Of a DNA stretch of 24,799 bases, positions 5,407 to 13,556 are shown piece after piece. Under the pieces are notes generated by a model. That model was given only the letters and a program-made list of their open reading frames with translations. It did no database searches and was not told where the DNA came from. How positions within the stretch are numbered: the first letter of the stretch is position 1; the number at the start of each line of letters is the position of its first letter. The stretch lies in NCBI GenBank assembly GCA_047639575.1, contig JBLIOB010000028.1, forward strand, positions 1 to 24,799. The letters are read 5' to 3'. The position numbers were made by a program, and so were the translations under genes. Source of the DNA: JBLIOB01 sp047639575 (GTDB lineage Bacteria; Bacteroidota; Bacteroidia; Flavobacteriales_D; Parvicellaceae).

Positions 5407-7953
5407 TTACAGTTCTCCAAGATTCATGCCAATTGTAAAGTGGAACTGTCCTTTTCTAATGTTCTGAAGGGTTTGTGTGCCATATCCCTGAGACCCCTGA
5501 TCGTACTGATCAAAGCCCCATCCGTAGTCAAGTCCCATCAAACCAAACATGGGTAAAAATATTCTAATTCCTACTCCTGCAGATCGTTTAACTTCAAACG
5601 GATTATATTTTTTCCAGTCATTCCACGTGTTTCCAGCTTCAGCAAATGCTAAACCATAGATAGTAGCATTTGGATTTAAAGATAATGGATATCTCAATTC
5701 CACAGTATACTTGCTAATTAGCAATCCACCTTGACTAGGAGAGATTAAATTATCTCCGTAACCTCTTAATGCAATAATTTCTCTTCCATCTAAATTGAAG
5801 CCAGTTAAACCACTTCCACCTAAGTAGAATCGTTCAAATGGTGACGCACCAACATTTTTGTTCCATGACTGCAAAATCCCAAATCCCATTCTTGCATTAA
5901 GAACCAGCTTTCTGTCTTTGGATAAAGTGGTAAAGAAGGAAGAGCTAAACTTAATCTTGTTGTATTCTAGCCACTTGAATTTTTCCTGATCTGGAACATC
6001 TGAATAATCATCTATCCCATCAAATAAAGAGAATGGAATAGGAGTAAACTTGTATGATAATTGAATGCTAGATCCTGACCTTGGATAAATCGGCTGATCA
6101 ATTGAGTTTCTAGAAAGTGAAAAACGTAAGCTTAAGTTGTTGGCATATCCCTCTGAGAATGAGAATACACTTCCAAAATTTTGAAGTACATAATACTGGT
6201 AAGACATTTCTGAGTAAAAGTTAAAATACTCATCTGGTCTTTTTAATCTCACACCTAATCCAGCAGAAGCACCATATATTTTAATAAATGATCTAGCCGG
6301 ATTACTTTTAGGCAATCCGTTCAGTGATTGAACTGAATGCCATCCAGTAAAACTGAAGCTATTAGGTCTTTTCTTCCCTAACCATGGTTCCGTAAATGAG
6401 AAGTTATAAGACTGAAAGAAGATCCCGTTAGATTGTGCTCTCAGACTAAGTCTTTGTCCGTCTCCAGAAGGAAGAGGCTTCCATTCTTTAAGCTTGAACA
6501 GTTTTCTCATTGAGAAGTTGTTGAATGAAACTCCAAGGGTTCCAACTACTCTTCCAGCACCCCAACCACCAGACAATTCTATTTGATCTGAAGGCCGTTC
6601 TTCTACAGTGTATGTAATGTCAACCGTACCGTCTTGTTGATTTGGTACTGGTTCAATCCCTAGAGTTTCTGGATTGAAATAACCCAATTGAGAAAGTAGC
6701 TGTTGTGTTCTAATTGCATCATTTCTATTAAATAGATCGCCAGGTTTAGTTCTGATTTCTCTTCTTACAACATGTTCCGAAGTTCGATCATTCCCTTTGA
6801 TGATAATTCGATTTACAATAGCTTGTTTTCCTTCGTAAATTCTCATTTCAAGGTCAACGCTATCATTTTCTACCATTACTTCAACTGGATTAATGCTGAA
6901 GAACAGGTATCCATCATCCATATATAAAGAGGAAACGTCCGTCCCAGATGGATTCATAAACAATCTAGTGTCTAAAATTCCCTGGCTATATTTATCTCCT
7001 CGTTCAATCCCTAGAATCGTGTCTAGTTGTCCACTTCTGTATTTTGAGTTTCCGACCCAAGAAATGTTCCTTAGATAGAATTGACTTCCTTCATCAATTT
7101 TAAGGTGGATACTTAAAGTATTGTCCTCTTCATTTCGATAAACCGTATCGAAAATTAGTTCGGCATCCCTATAAGCTTGTGAGTGATAATAACTAATTAT
7201 TTTTTCTTTGTCGTTTCTGTATTCTGTTGGAAGGAATTTTGAAGCTGCGAAAAATCGCCACCATTTGATTCGCTTCGTTTTCTTCATTTTTCGAAGGAGT
7301 TTTTCCGCGGATATTTCATCGGCTCCTTCTATAATGATTTCTCTAATTTTTACTCTTTCTCCTTTTTCAACTGGGATAACTAGTTGAACTAAGTCATTTC
7401 CTAACAGGGTATCCAGTTTTTTAATTACGTCTACTTTACAATTGTAAAATCCTTTATTGATATAGTAACTTTTTGTGACTCTCTTAATTCTATGAATGGT
7501 ATTCTCATCAACCCGCATGCCTTTTTTAAGGGCCAAAGCTTCTCTTAGATTGTCCGCTTCTGATTTTGAAGGATCACCTCTAAATCCGTATCGGCTAAGT
7601 TTCTCTTTTTCTTTAACAATTACTTTTAGCCAGATATCTGAACCTATTGTTTTCAGCGCTACAATCTGAACATCAGAAAATACCTTCTGCTTCCAAAGTT
7701 TTTGAATAGCTGATGAAACGTCATCTCCCGGGATAGTAATAGTTTTCCCTTGACGAAGACCGCTCATGTTGCTTAAACGCTCTGCATCATAATGAAGATT
7801 ACCTTCAAATCTAATTTGAGCAATGGTGTATGGTTTTGGATTCTTGTAGCTGAAAGTAGTGCCACCTAAAGCGGTGCCTGTCTGAGCATCTGAATGTTGC
7901 CAACCAACAACAGATATTAATACTAGGAGACTATATATGATGTATTTGTTCAC
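5407..7953 (-). CDS. bamA: Outer membrane protein assembly factor BamA (Omp85)
   Basis: An 848-residue Omp85 protein, the central insertase for outer-membrane beta-barrels. After a signal peptide (about 1-23) there are five POTRA-like repeats: starts near residues 42 (TIAQIRFEGN), 120, 205 (IREIIIEGADE), 300 (YLRNISWVGNSKYRSGQLD) and 385 (VNRIIIKGNDRTSEHVVRREI). The barrel covers about 465-848. The Omp85 loop-6 motif is present near residue 728 as LRGYGDN (VRGF/Y type). The C-terminus ends FTIGMNLGEL, so the usual terminal aromatic residue is not last. The start is a GTG at 7953 inside the 3' end of uppS (23-base overlap), which points to translational coupling. Without that start the signal peptide would be lost. 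Confidence 0.96.
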   Translation of the reverse strand: MNKYIIYSLLVLISVVGWQHSDAQTGTALGGTTFSYKNPKPYTIAQIRFEGNLHYDAERLSNMSGLRQGKTITIPGDDVSSAIQKLWKQKVFSDVQIVALKTIGSDIWLKVIVKEKEKLSRYGFRGDPSKSEADNLREALALKKGMRVDENTIHRIKRVTKSYYINKGFYNCKVDVIKKLDTLLGNDLVQLVIPVEKGERVKIREIIIEGADEISAEKLLRKMKKTKRIKWWRFFAASKFLPTEYRNDKEKIISYYHSQAYRDAELIFDTVYRNEEDNTLSIHLKIDEGSQFYLRNISWVGNSKYRSGQLDTILGIERGDKYSQGILDTRLFMNPSGTDVSSLYMDDGYLFFSINPVEVMVENDSVDLEMRIYEGKQAIVNRIIIKGNDRTSEHVVRREIRTKPGDLFNRNDAIRTQQLLSQLGYFNPETLGIEPVPNQQDGTVDITYTVEERPSDQIELSGGWGAGRVVGTLGVSFNNFSMRKLFKLKEWKPLPSGDGQRLSLRAQSNGIFFQSYNFSFTEPWLGKKRPNSFSFTGWHSVQSLNGLPKSNPARSFIKIYGASAGLGVRLKRPDEYFNFYSEMSYQYYVLQNFGSVFSFSEGYANNLSLRFSLSRNSIDQPIYPRSGSSIQLSYKFTPIPFSLFDGIDDYSDVPDQEKFKWLEYNKIKFSSSFFTTLSKDRKLVLNARMGFGILQSWNKNVGASPFERFYLGGSGLTGFNLDGREIIALRGYGDNLISPSQGGLLISKYTVELRYPLSLNPNATIYGLAFAEAGNTWNDWKKYNPFEVKRSAGVGIRIFLPMFGLMGLDYGWGFDQYDQGSQGYGTQTLQNIRKGQFHFTIGMNLGEL

Positions 7954-8677
7954 TTGTCTTGCCGAACCTTCGTTCGCGGTTTTGGTAATCTAATATGGCT
8001 TTATAAAAATCATCTTTTCTGAAGTCTGGCCAAAGGATATCGGTGAAGTAGAGTTCAGAATAAGCAATTTGCCAAAGTAAAAAATTACTTATTCTATTTT
8101 CACCACTTGTGCGAATCATTAGCTCAGGATCAGGCAGTTCTGATGTTGTTAGGTAAGAACTAATTATTTCTTCATTTATTTCATTTGCATCTATTTTATT
8201 GGATGCAACATCTTTTGCTATCTCTTGAATTGCCTGGGTAATTTCCCATCTAGAACTATAGCTTAAGGCAAGATTTAAATTCACACCGGTATTCGCTGCT
8301 GTTTCTTTAATCCCCTTGGCTAATTCAGCTTTGCAATGCTCTGGAAGGCTATTAATATTTCCAATTGCTGACAATCTAACTTTATTCTTATGTAAAGATT
8401 CAAGCTCGTTCATGATAGTAGAAACGAGCAGATCCATTAAAGCATCTACCTCTTCTTTCGGGCGATTCCAGTTTTCAGTAGAAAAAGCATACAAGGTTAA
8501 ATGCTTAACTCCTAGCTCTCCAGCCGCAGTTAAAGCTTCTCTTACAGCTTCAACACCGCTCGAATGACCAAATATTCGGAGTTCACCTTGTTGCTTCGCC
8601 CATCTACCGTTGCCATCCATTATAATGGCCACATGTTGAGGAACGTTTTTTTTATCTATTTGATCTATAATACTCAA
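7931..8677 (-). CDS. uppS: Isoprenyl transferase (undecaprenyl diphosphate synthase)
   Basis: A 248-residue cis-prenyltransferase that builds the C55 lipid carrier for peptidoglycan and surface polysaccharides from farnesyl diphosphate and isopentenyl diphosphate. Motifs: HVAIIMDGNGRWAK with catalytic Asp21, TLYAFSTENWNRPKEEV, and the C-terminal RTSGENRISNFLLWQIAYSELYF plus WPDF. The start is a TTG at 8677. The first in-frame ATG is residue 20, too late to leave room before the catalytic loop, and family proteins begin with a similar short lead (DQIDKKNVPQH), so TTG is the best choice. It overlaps bamA by 23 bases. The 120-base gap upstream holds nested inverted repeats. Confidence 0.95.
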   Translation of the reverse strand: MSIIDQIDKKNVPQHVAIIMDGNGRWAKQQGELRIFGHSSGVEAVREALTAAGELGVKHLTLYAFSTENWNRPKEEVDALMDLLVSTIMNELESLHKNKVRLSAIGNINSLPEHCKAELAKGIKETAANTGVNLNLALSYSSRWEITQAIQEIAKDVASNKIDANEINEEIISSYLTTSELPDPELMIRTSGENRISNFLLWQIAYSELYFTDILWPDFRKDDFYKAILDYQNRERRFGKTSEQIHHI

Positions 8678-8691
8678 TACTAAAATGTTGT

Positions 8692-8746
8692 ATTTCGCTA
8701 CACGCGAAGCGTGCGAATTTCCTAAGAAAAATCGGACTAGCGAAAT
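8692..8746. repeat. Nested inverted repeats between porG and uppS
   Basis: ATTTCGCTA (8692-8700) and TAGCGAAAT (8738-8746) are perfect 9-bp inverted repeats. Inside them CACGC-GAA-GCGTG (8701-8713) is a 5-bp hairpin with a 3-base loop. The block lies 15 bases upstream of the uppS start. On the minus strand TTTTT at plus 8726-8730 lies between the arms rather than after them, so it is not a standard terminator. A leader structure or operator is possible. Confidence 0.4.
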
Positions 8747-8797
8747 TGATTAACATTTATTTGCAAAGAATAGGAAAAATTGATAATTCTATGGGTG

Positions 8798-9640
8798 CTA
8801 CCACTTACTACAAGTACCTGGCCTTTGTACTCTGTAGGTCAGTATTAGCCCGGAAAATGCGTACCAGTCTTTTATGCTAGAATTCCCTCTTTGTTGACCG
8901 GTTGCTATGTTTATATCTCCTGTTTTATTGGCCATTTCAGCCGCAAGAGGTCCATTTCCATCCGAAAGAAGGTCGTTTTCTACATAAGTTCCGCTTACAT
9001 CGTCTAAGTAATCAGTGAATGTTTTACGAAGCCCATATTCCAATGAAAATGCAAATCGTGGCCCCAAGTTAAACTTGAAACCGATCCCCAATGGAATAGA
9101 TATTTGGTTGAGTGCGTATTTATTTTTTGAATTAACACTTGGAATTTCCTGTCCTTCTGTTCCTAACGGCTGAAGTTCAAACCAGTCTCCATTTCTTCTT
9201 CCTTCTGGGTTCATTCTGAAAAAATTCAGTCCAGCAAAAATATATGCAGTACCATTTTTCTTGTTTCGACTACCAAAATTAGTTTTAGAACCCATTTCAT
9301 ATTCTAAAAAGTTGAGTTCGAAAATCGGTCCGAATTCAATAATGGAGGTCCTGAAGTCTAAATTTCGATCAACATTTGCCTGAATCTTAGAGTCTTCGTC
9401 AAAGGCTTCAACCCTTCCGTAAGTGAAGTGTAATCTCATTACCCATCTATTGTCTTTGAAATTATGTCGATATAATAGACCTGGTGTAAACTTCGTTTTA
9501 TAAAATTGCTTCCCTTGATTTAAATCGCCTAAATAATAAGCGCCACCAATAAATATACCTGCTTCTTCAGACTGAGCCGAAGAATTTAAGGAGACCATCA
9601 TCAAGATGAAAAGGCCTAATATATATTTGAATGATTTCAT
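8798..9640 (-). CDS. porG: DUF6089 outer-membrane beta-barrel protein, T9SS component PorG
   Basis: A 280-residue protein with a signal peptide (about 1-22, MKSFKYILGLFILMMVSLN) and an 8-strand-like outer-membrane barrel. Recognisable pieces are AGIFIGGAYYLGDLNQGKQF, FTPGLLYRHNF, IIEFGPIFELNFLEYE, AYIFAGLNFFRMNPEG, LNQISIPLGIGFKFNLGPRF and SLEYGLRKTFTDYLDDVSGTYV. These match the DUF6089 family, which includes PorG of the type IX secretion system. I chose the ATG at 9640. A GTG six codons upstream is also in frame but would put charged residues ahead of the signal peptide. Its place directly before uppS and bamA is typical of Bacteroidota. It fits the T9SS cargo genes seen later in the window. 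Confidence 0.85.
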   Translation of the reverse strand: MKSFKYILGLFILMMVSLNSSAQSEEAGIFIGGAYYLGDLNQGKQFYKTKFTPGLLYRHNFKDNRWVMRLHFTYGRVEAFDEDSKIQANVDRNLDFRTSIIEFGPIFELNFLEYEMGSKTNFGSRNKKNGTAYIFAGLNFFRMNPEGRRNGDWFELQPLGTEGQEIPSVNSKNKYALNQISIPLGIGFKFNLGPRFAFSLEYGLRKTFTDYLDDVSGTYVENDLLSDGNGPLAAEMANKTGDINIATGQQRGNSSIKDWYAFSGLILTYRVQRPGTCSKW

Positions 9641-9745
9641 TATTCGCGAAGTTAACACTTAATACACAATCTGCATTCGGTTTGAATTGATCTTATTATC
9701 AGAATGTAACGCATTTATTGTTCCAAAATTGCTCGGAACTAAAAC

Positions 9746-10624
9746 TTAGTTTCGTTTGTCTCGACCCCACAGAAGCTTGTTTCTGATCGTGTCGAAAAAA
9801 GTCTGCCATTCAAATTTGATCATGTTAATGGAATGGGCAGATTTATTAATAGTAATAATGGTTTCGTTTGTAATCGTAACTGATCTAGAGTCAAGCGTAG
9901 CTAGATACTCATTTTCTCTGCCGCCAATTTTTAATTTAATGGTGTTCGAATCATTTAAGATAATTGGCCTCACATTTAAATTGTGAGGAGCAATTGGAGT
10001 GATTACAAAATTGTTTGAAGAGGGCGCCATAATTGGCCCTCCACAACTTAATGAGTAGGCTGTTGAGCCAGTTGGTGTTGCTACGATTAGACCATCAGCC
10101 CAATACGAGTTTAAGTAATTGTCATTCACATACGTATGAATGGTTACCATGGATGAAGAATCTTTTTTGTGAATAGTTAATTCATTTAAGGCGAAATTAT
10201 TGTCTTTAAATAAATCTTGGTTCGAGGTTACTTCTAATAAAGATCTACTATCTATTCTGTATTGACCGTTGTGAATACATTCTATAGCTCTAATTACATC
10301 TTCTTTCGAGTTGTTCGCCAAAAATCCAAGTCTACCGGTGTTCATGCCAAGAATTGGAATATCAGTTCCTTGAATCTCAGAAACTACATCTAAGATCGTT
10401 CCGTCTCCGCCAATGGTAATTAAGGCTTCAATTTTTTCTTTAACATCTGACCTTTTTTCATAACGTTGAGCCTTAATTTTCCGATTAAGAGTTTCTTCTA
10501 AGTAATCATGAAACTTGCCATAGATCCACAGTTCTGGACTCCGTTTTTCCAATTCATCAAATACCAAATTGACCATTGGAATGGATTTGTCTTCAAACTT
10601 TCTACCGTAAATAGCTATTATCAT
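9746..10624 (-). CDS. nadK: NAD kinase
   Basis: NAD kinase phosphorylates NAD+ at the 2'-hydroxyl of the adenosine ribose to make NADP+. The 292-residue protein has the diagnostic GGDG motif (ALITIGGDGTILDVV, catalytic Asp74), GMNTGRLGFLAN, the NE motif in FALNELTIHK, and the second-domain signature WADGLIVATPTGSTAYSLSCGGPI. Its start is 2 bases from the stop of the Omp85-like gene upstream, so the two are translated from one message. Downstream, a 105-base gap with a weak GTTCC/GGAAC hairpin (9720-9739) precedes porG. Confidence 0.97.
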   Translation of the reverse strand: MIIAIYGRKFEDKSIPMVNLVFDELEKRSPELWIYGKFHDYLEETLNRKIKAQRYEKRSDVKEKIEALITIGGDGTILDVVSEIQGTDIPILGMNTGRLGFLANNSKEDVIRAIECIHNGQYRIDSRSLLEVTSNQDLFKDNNFALNELTIHKKDSSSMVTIHTYVNDNYLNSYWADGLIVATPTGSTAYSLSCGGPIMAPSSNNFVITPIAPHNLNVRPIILNDSNTIKLKIGGRENEYLATLDSRSVTITNETIITINKSAHSINMIKFEWQTFFDTIRNKLLWGRDKRN

Positions 10625-10626
10625 TA

Positions 10627-12042
10627 TTAAATAGGTTGGGTGAAATGTAAGAAAAAACCGCTTTCTCTCTGCTTGTTTACCGAGAATTCAACTCTTATGA
10701 CGGTGTCGTAATAAGTTAAAAAGTCTAAACCAAGGCCAAAACTGCTTAACCATTGATTGCTCAGAGAGTTTGAAGAGCCTGAAAAATTATTCTGCACATA
10801 CCCAAAATCACTGAAAATGTTCAAATATGTGGCGTAATAGAATTTATTGAATTTGGAGTTTTTAATAAATGGGATTAAATGAGTCTTCTTCTTTATGAGT
10901 TCATACTTAATGTTGGCTTTTAATACTCCGTAGTGGTTTCCGTCCAGAATATAATATTCGTAGCCTCTGACATAATGATCATACCCTAAACCTTTTTGAA
11001 GCACATAAGGAATGTCCTTTTGAAGTGTGCCTATTGCAAAACCACCAAAAGCAGCGTAAAACCTTCCTTTAATATGTAAGAATTTTTTTGCTGTAACTTC
11101 TAACGTACTTAAAGCTACATCCTTGGTGATCCCAATCCCACTTTGAGTGGCTCTTGCGTCTAGGTAATAGCCTTTGAGAGGATAATGTTTGTAGTCTCTC
11201 TTGTCATGTTTGAATAAATATGAAAGTTCGAAAAATCCAATTTGCTTAGCTGAGTCAATTAAATATTCTGGGTTAGCTGTAATAACCTCTTGTTTCACTT
11301 TATAGTTTTTATATGCGCCCCATAATGTATGAGTCGTGACCACTTTGTGCCTTTGCAAAAATCCTAATTTAACTTGCCATTGTTCCCGAGTATTTCCGCC
11401 TGCACCCGTGTGAAATATCCTTTTGTTATTTACGGTTCCGATCGTAATTTGATTTTGCTGGTCGTATCCAGCATATACTTTAATTCCAGATTTTCCTTTT
11501 GGTGAGGCATAAGGAACATCGTACAGTAAGGCAAAACGTTTAGAATAGCCAAGTTGAATAAGTCCGCCAAGTTCTTCACCTCTTCCACGAAAATTTTGCT
11601 TCATCAAGACGATTCCATAATTAATTCGACTGAAATCTTTATTCTCCCACCATGTATTGAAATTAGGATCAGCATTCTCCAAAATAGGCAGCGGCCATAA
11701 ATACCATCGCTCTGCAACCGTAATAATTAGTTCTGTAAAAGAGTCATTTAAAGGAACGTTACTGATAACGACAGAATTAAAAAGGTCAGTGTTTTGAATG
11801 TTGTTTTTTGCTTCATCCAATTTGGATTTGAAAAGTTCTTTTTGAATAGGAGTTGTAAGCGTAAGTCCGGAGGCGATAAGAATGATCCGGTCTAGAGTCT
11901 TAAAATTACCATTAATAGTAATTTTAGTAATGCTAATGTAACCAGAGTCTGATTGGGCAAAGCTCGATAATGAAATGAGTAAAATGGATGCGGCAAGAGC
12001 TAAATGATTTATCGACTTTGCTGATTTGCATTTAATGCGCAT
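10627..12042 (-). CDS. Short Omp85-family protein with one POTRA domain
   Basis: A 471-residue outer-membrane protein. Signal peptide about 1-29 (ending LSSFAQ). Residues about 33-115 look like a single POTRA domain (ISITKITINGNFKTLDRIIL, DLFNSVVISNVPLND, ELIITVAERWY). The rest is a beta-barrel with alternating aromatic strands. Residues near 365-372 carry VRGYEYYILDGNH, the Omp85 loop-6 VRG(F/Y) motif. This makes it a compact second Omp85 protein beside true BamA (5407-7953), closer in size to TpsB/TamA-like or BamA-accessory proteins. It sits between the CBS gene (4-base gap) and nadK (2-base gap), so it shares their message. Whether it inserts, exports or acts with BamA is unknown. Confidence 0.82.
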   Translation of the reverse strand: MRIKCKSAKSINHLALAASILLISLSSFAQSDSGYISITKITINGNFKTLDRIILIASGLTLTTPIQKELFKSKLDEAKNNIQNTDLFNSVVISNVPLNDSFTELIITVAERWYLWPLPILENADPNFNTWWENKDFSRINYGIVLMKQNFRGRGEELGGLIQLGYSKRFALLYDVPYASPKGKSGIKVYAGYDQQNQITIGTVNNKRIFHTGAGGNTREQWQVKLGFLQRHKVVTTHTLWGAYKNYKVKQEVITANPEYLIDSAKQIGFFELSYLFKHDKRDYKHYPLKGYYLDARATQSGIGITKDVALSTLEVTAKKFLHIKGRFYAAFGGFAIGTLQKDIPYVLQKGLGYDHYVRGYEYYILDGNHYGVLKANIKYELIKKKTHLIPFIKNSKFNKFYYATYLNIFSDFGYVQNNFSGSSNSLSNQWLSSFGLGLDFLTYYDTVIRVEFSVNKQRESGFFLHFTQPI

Positions 12043-12046
12043 TACA

Positions 12047-12709
12047 TTAAATGTTCAAATATTTCATTAGGGCTTCATATCGCACACTCACTTCTTCTTT
12101 AAACCTGTCTTCCGAATACGACTCGCTTACTATATAATCGTATCGATTTAAGGTTTGTAAAATACCACCTAAATTTTTGGTGTTTACTTTTAGAGTTACT
12201 TCTATTAAAGTAGAGTCGGCAGCAGAAGTAATATATGAGCTTAATATTTTTGCGTCATTTTCTTCAACAATTCTGGCTATTTGACTTAGCACGTAATCGT
12301 TCTGAGCCATCTCTAAAACGATAATTCCTCCAGGTTCATTTATTGAAGCCGTATTGGTGATCATCTCCATTAAATGAGGAACAGTAATACATCCCAAATA
12401 ATTGTTTTCATTATCGAGAACAGGTACAAGGGTGAGATGCATGTCAGCGATAATTTTCATCACATCGTAAACATGTTGATCGCCTTTAATGAATGGCTGT
12501 GCTAACATTAGACCAGACTCTCCAATCGCTACATCAGGGTCTTCCAAATCAAAGATATTATCGTCAGTGATCAGGCCCATGTACTCATTGCCATTTACAA
12601 CGGGAATATGGTTCACTCGAAACTCTTCCATCCAATGCAGCGCTTTGGTGCACTGTTCGGAATTCTTCAATGGAGGAATTTCGTCTGTTATTAAATCTAA
12701 TGCAATCAT
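12047..12709 (-). CDS. CBS-domain protein
   Basis: A 220-residue cytoplasmic protein with two CBS motifs: about 1-60 (LITDEIPPLKNSEQCTKALH, VNHIPVVNGNEYMGLITDD) and about 65-125 (HVYDVMKIIADMHLTLVPVLD, YLGCITVPHLMEMI). The C-terminal part, about 128-195, looks ACT-like (GGIIVLEMAQNDYVLSQIARIVEEN). Paired CBS domains bind adenine nucleotides or similar ligands and regulate partners. Here the next gene but one is NAD kinase, so a nucleotide-sensing link is tempting, though it is inference only. It is the first gene of the minus-strand envelope block and diverges from pdxJ across a 130-base region with repeated palindromes. Confidence 0.88.
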   Translation of the reverse strand: MIALDLITDEIPPLKNSEQCTKALHWMEEFRVNHIPVVNGNEYMGLITDDNIFDLEDPDVAIGESGLMLAQPFIKGDQHVYDVMKIIADMHLTLVPVLDNENNYLGCITVPHLMEMITNTASINEPGGIIVLEMAQNDYVLSQIARIVEENDAKILSSYITSAADSTLIEVTLKVNTKNLGGILQTLNRYDYIVSESYSEDRFKEEVSVRYEALMKYLNI

Positions 12710-12731
12710 TCAGGTGCCAATGTATTAATTA

Positions 12732-12739
12732 TAACTTTG
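12732..12739 (+). promoter_or_regulatory. Possible -7 box upstream of pdxJ
   Basis: TAACTTTG is an exact TAnnTTTG match on the plus strand, 100 bases before the pdxJ ATG. No clear -33 TTG lies at the right distance, so it may be chance. If used, the transcript would carry a leader of about 90 bases that includes all three palindromes at 12752-12823. Confidence 0.3.
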
Positions 12740-12751
12740 AATCTTTAAATT

Positions 12752-12823
12752 TTAGTACAACAATTGTGCTAAACAGGATGGGTGTTAGTATAACACTTGT
12801 GAATAGGGGTTTAGATACACTAA
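12752..12823. promoter_or_regulatory. Three TTAG...CTAA-type palindromes between the CBS gene and pdxJ
   Basis: Palindrome 1 (12752-12772) is TTAGTACAA-CAA-TTGTGCTAA, 9 bp with one T/G pair. Palindrome 2 (12782-12796) is GTGTTA-GTA-TAACAC, a perfect 6 bp. Palindrome 3 (12811-12823) is TTAG-ATACA-CTAA. The 21-base stretches starting TTAGTA at 12752 and 12785 also match as direct repeats at about 16 of 21 positions, 33 bases apart. This looks like a set of operator half-sites for the divergent pair, or RNA hairpins in the pdxJ leader. Confidence 0.45.
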
Positions 12824-12839
12824 TTATTGAACGGTAGAA

Positions 12840-13556
12840 ATGACGAGGTTAAGTGTCAATATAAACAAAGTAGCAACATTAAGGAATGCCCGAGGAGGAG
12901 ATAATCCAAACGTAATTCAGGTTGCTAAAGATTTAGAAAGTTTTGGAGTAGAGGGAATTACGGTTCACCCTCGGCCCGATGAAAGACATATTAGATACAA
13001 TGATGTTATTGAGTTGAAACAGTGTTTGTCTGTTGAGCTTAACATTGAAGGAAATCCAAGAGAAAAGAAATTTGTTGATTTAGTGCTTAAAGTAAAGCCG
13101 CATCAAGTAACATTAGTTCCTGATTCGAATATGCAATTAACAAGCGATCATGGATGGGATACAATTGCAAATCATGAATATTTATCAGGTATGATATCAG
13201 TTTTTAAAGACGCAGGTATTCGAACTTCGATCTTTGTAGATCCTGATGTTAAAATGATTGAAGGAGCAGCTAAGGTTGGTACAGATCGGATTGAACTATA
13301 TACAGAGTCTTATGCCGCTGTATTCCCACTTGATCAAGACGGTGCAATATTGCCATATTTAGGTGCAGCCGAAAGGGCTGTTGATTTGGGGCTTAGTTTA
13401 AATGCAGGCCATGATTTGAGTTTGATGAACTTGAACTATTTCAAGTCTAAAGTTAATGGCTTAAAAGAAGTTTCTATCGGTCATGCGTTTATTGCTGACG
13501 CACTCTATTTTGGATTGGAGGAAACAACTAAGAAGTACCTGAAAGCACTAAAATGA
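12840..13556 (+). CDS. pdxJ: Pyridoxine 5'-phosphate synthase
   Basis: PdxJ condenses 1-deoxy-D-xylulose 5-phosphate with 3-amino-2-oxopropyl phosphate to make pyridoxine 5'-phosphate, the last ring-forming step of the DXP-dependent vitamin B6 pathway. The 238-residue TIM-barrel protein has LSVNINKVATLRNARGG, ITVHPRPDERHI (His43, Arg45, His50), FVDLVLKVKPHQVTLVPDS, DRIELYTESYA and LNAGHDLSLMNL, all in family order and at family length. It starts with ATG at 12840. Its stop overlaps the next start (ATGA at 13553-13556), so the hydrolase is translationally coupled. Other B6-pathway genes are not in the window. Confidence 0.97.
   Translation: MTRLSVNINKVATLRNARGGDNPNVIQVAKDLESFGVEGITVHPRPDERHIRYNDVIELKQCLSVELNIEGNPREKKFVDLVLKVKPHQVTLVPDSNMQLTSDHGWDTIANHEYLSGMISVFKDAGIRTSIFVDPDVKMIEGAAKVGTDRIELYTESYAAVFPLDQDGAILPYLGAAERAVDLGLSLNAGHDLSLMNLNYFKSKVNGLKEVSIGHAFIADALYFGLEETTKKYLKALK

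Noticed and set aside
9641..9658. GTG start six codons upstream for porG
   Set aside because: It would add charged residues before an otherwise standard signal peptide that begins at the ATG at 9640.
9720..9739. GTTCC/GGAAC hairpin after nadK as a terminator
   Set aside because: The stem is only 5 bp with a 10-base loop and no T-tract, so it is too weak to list as a terminator.
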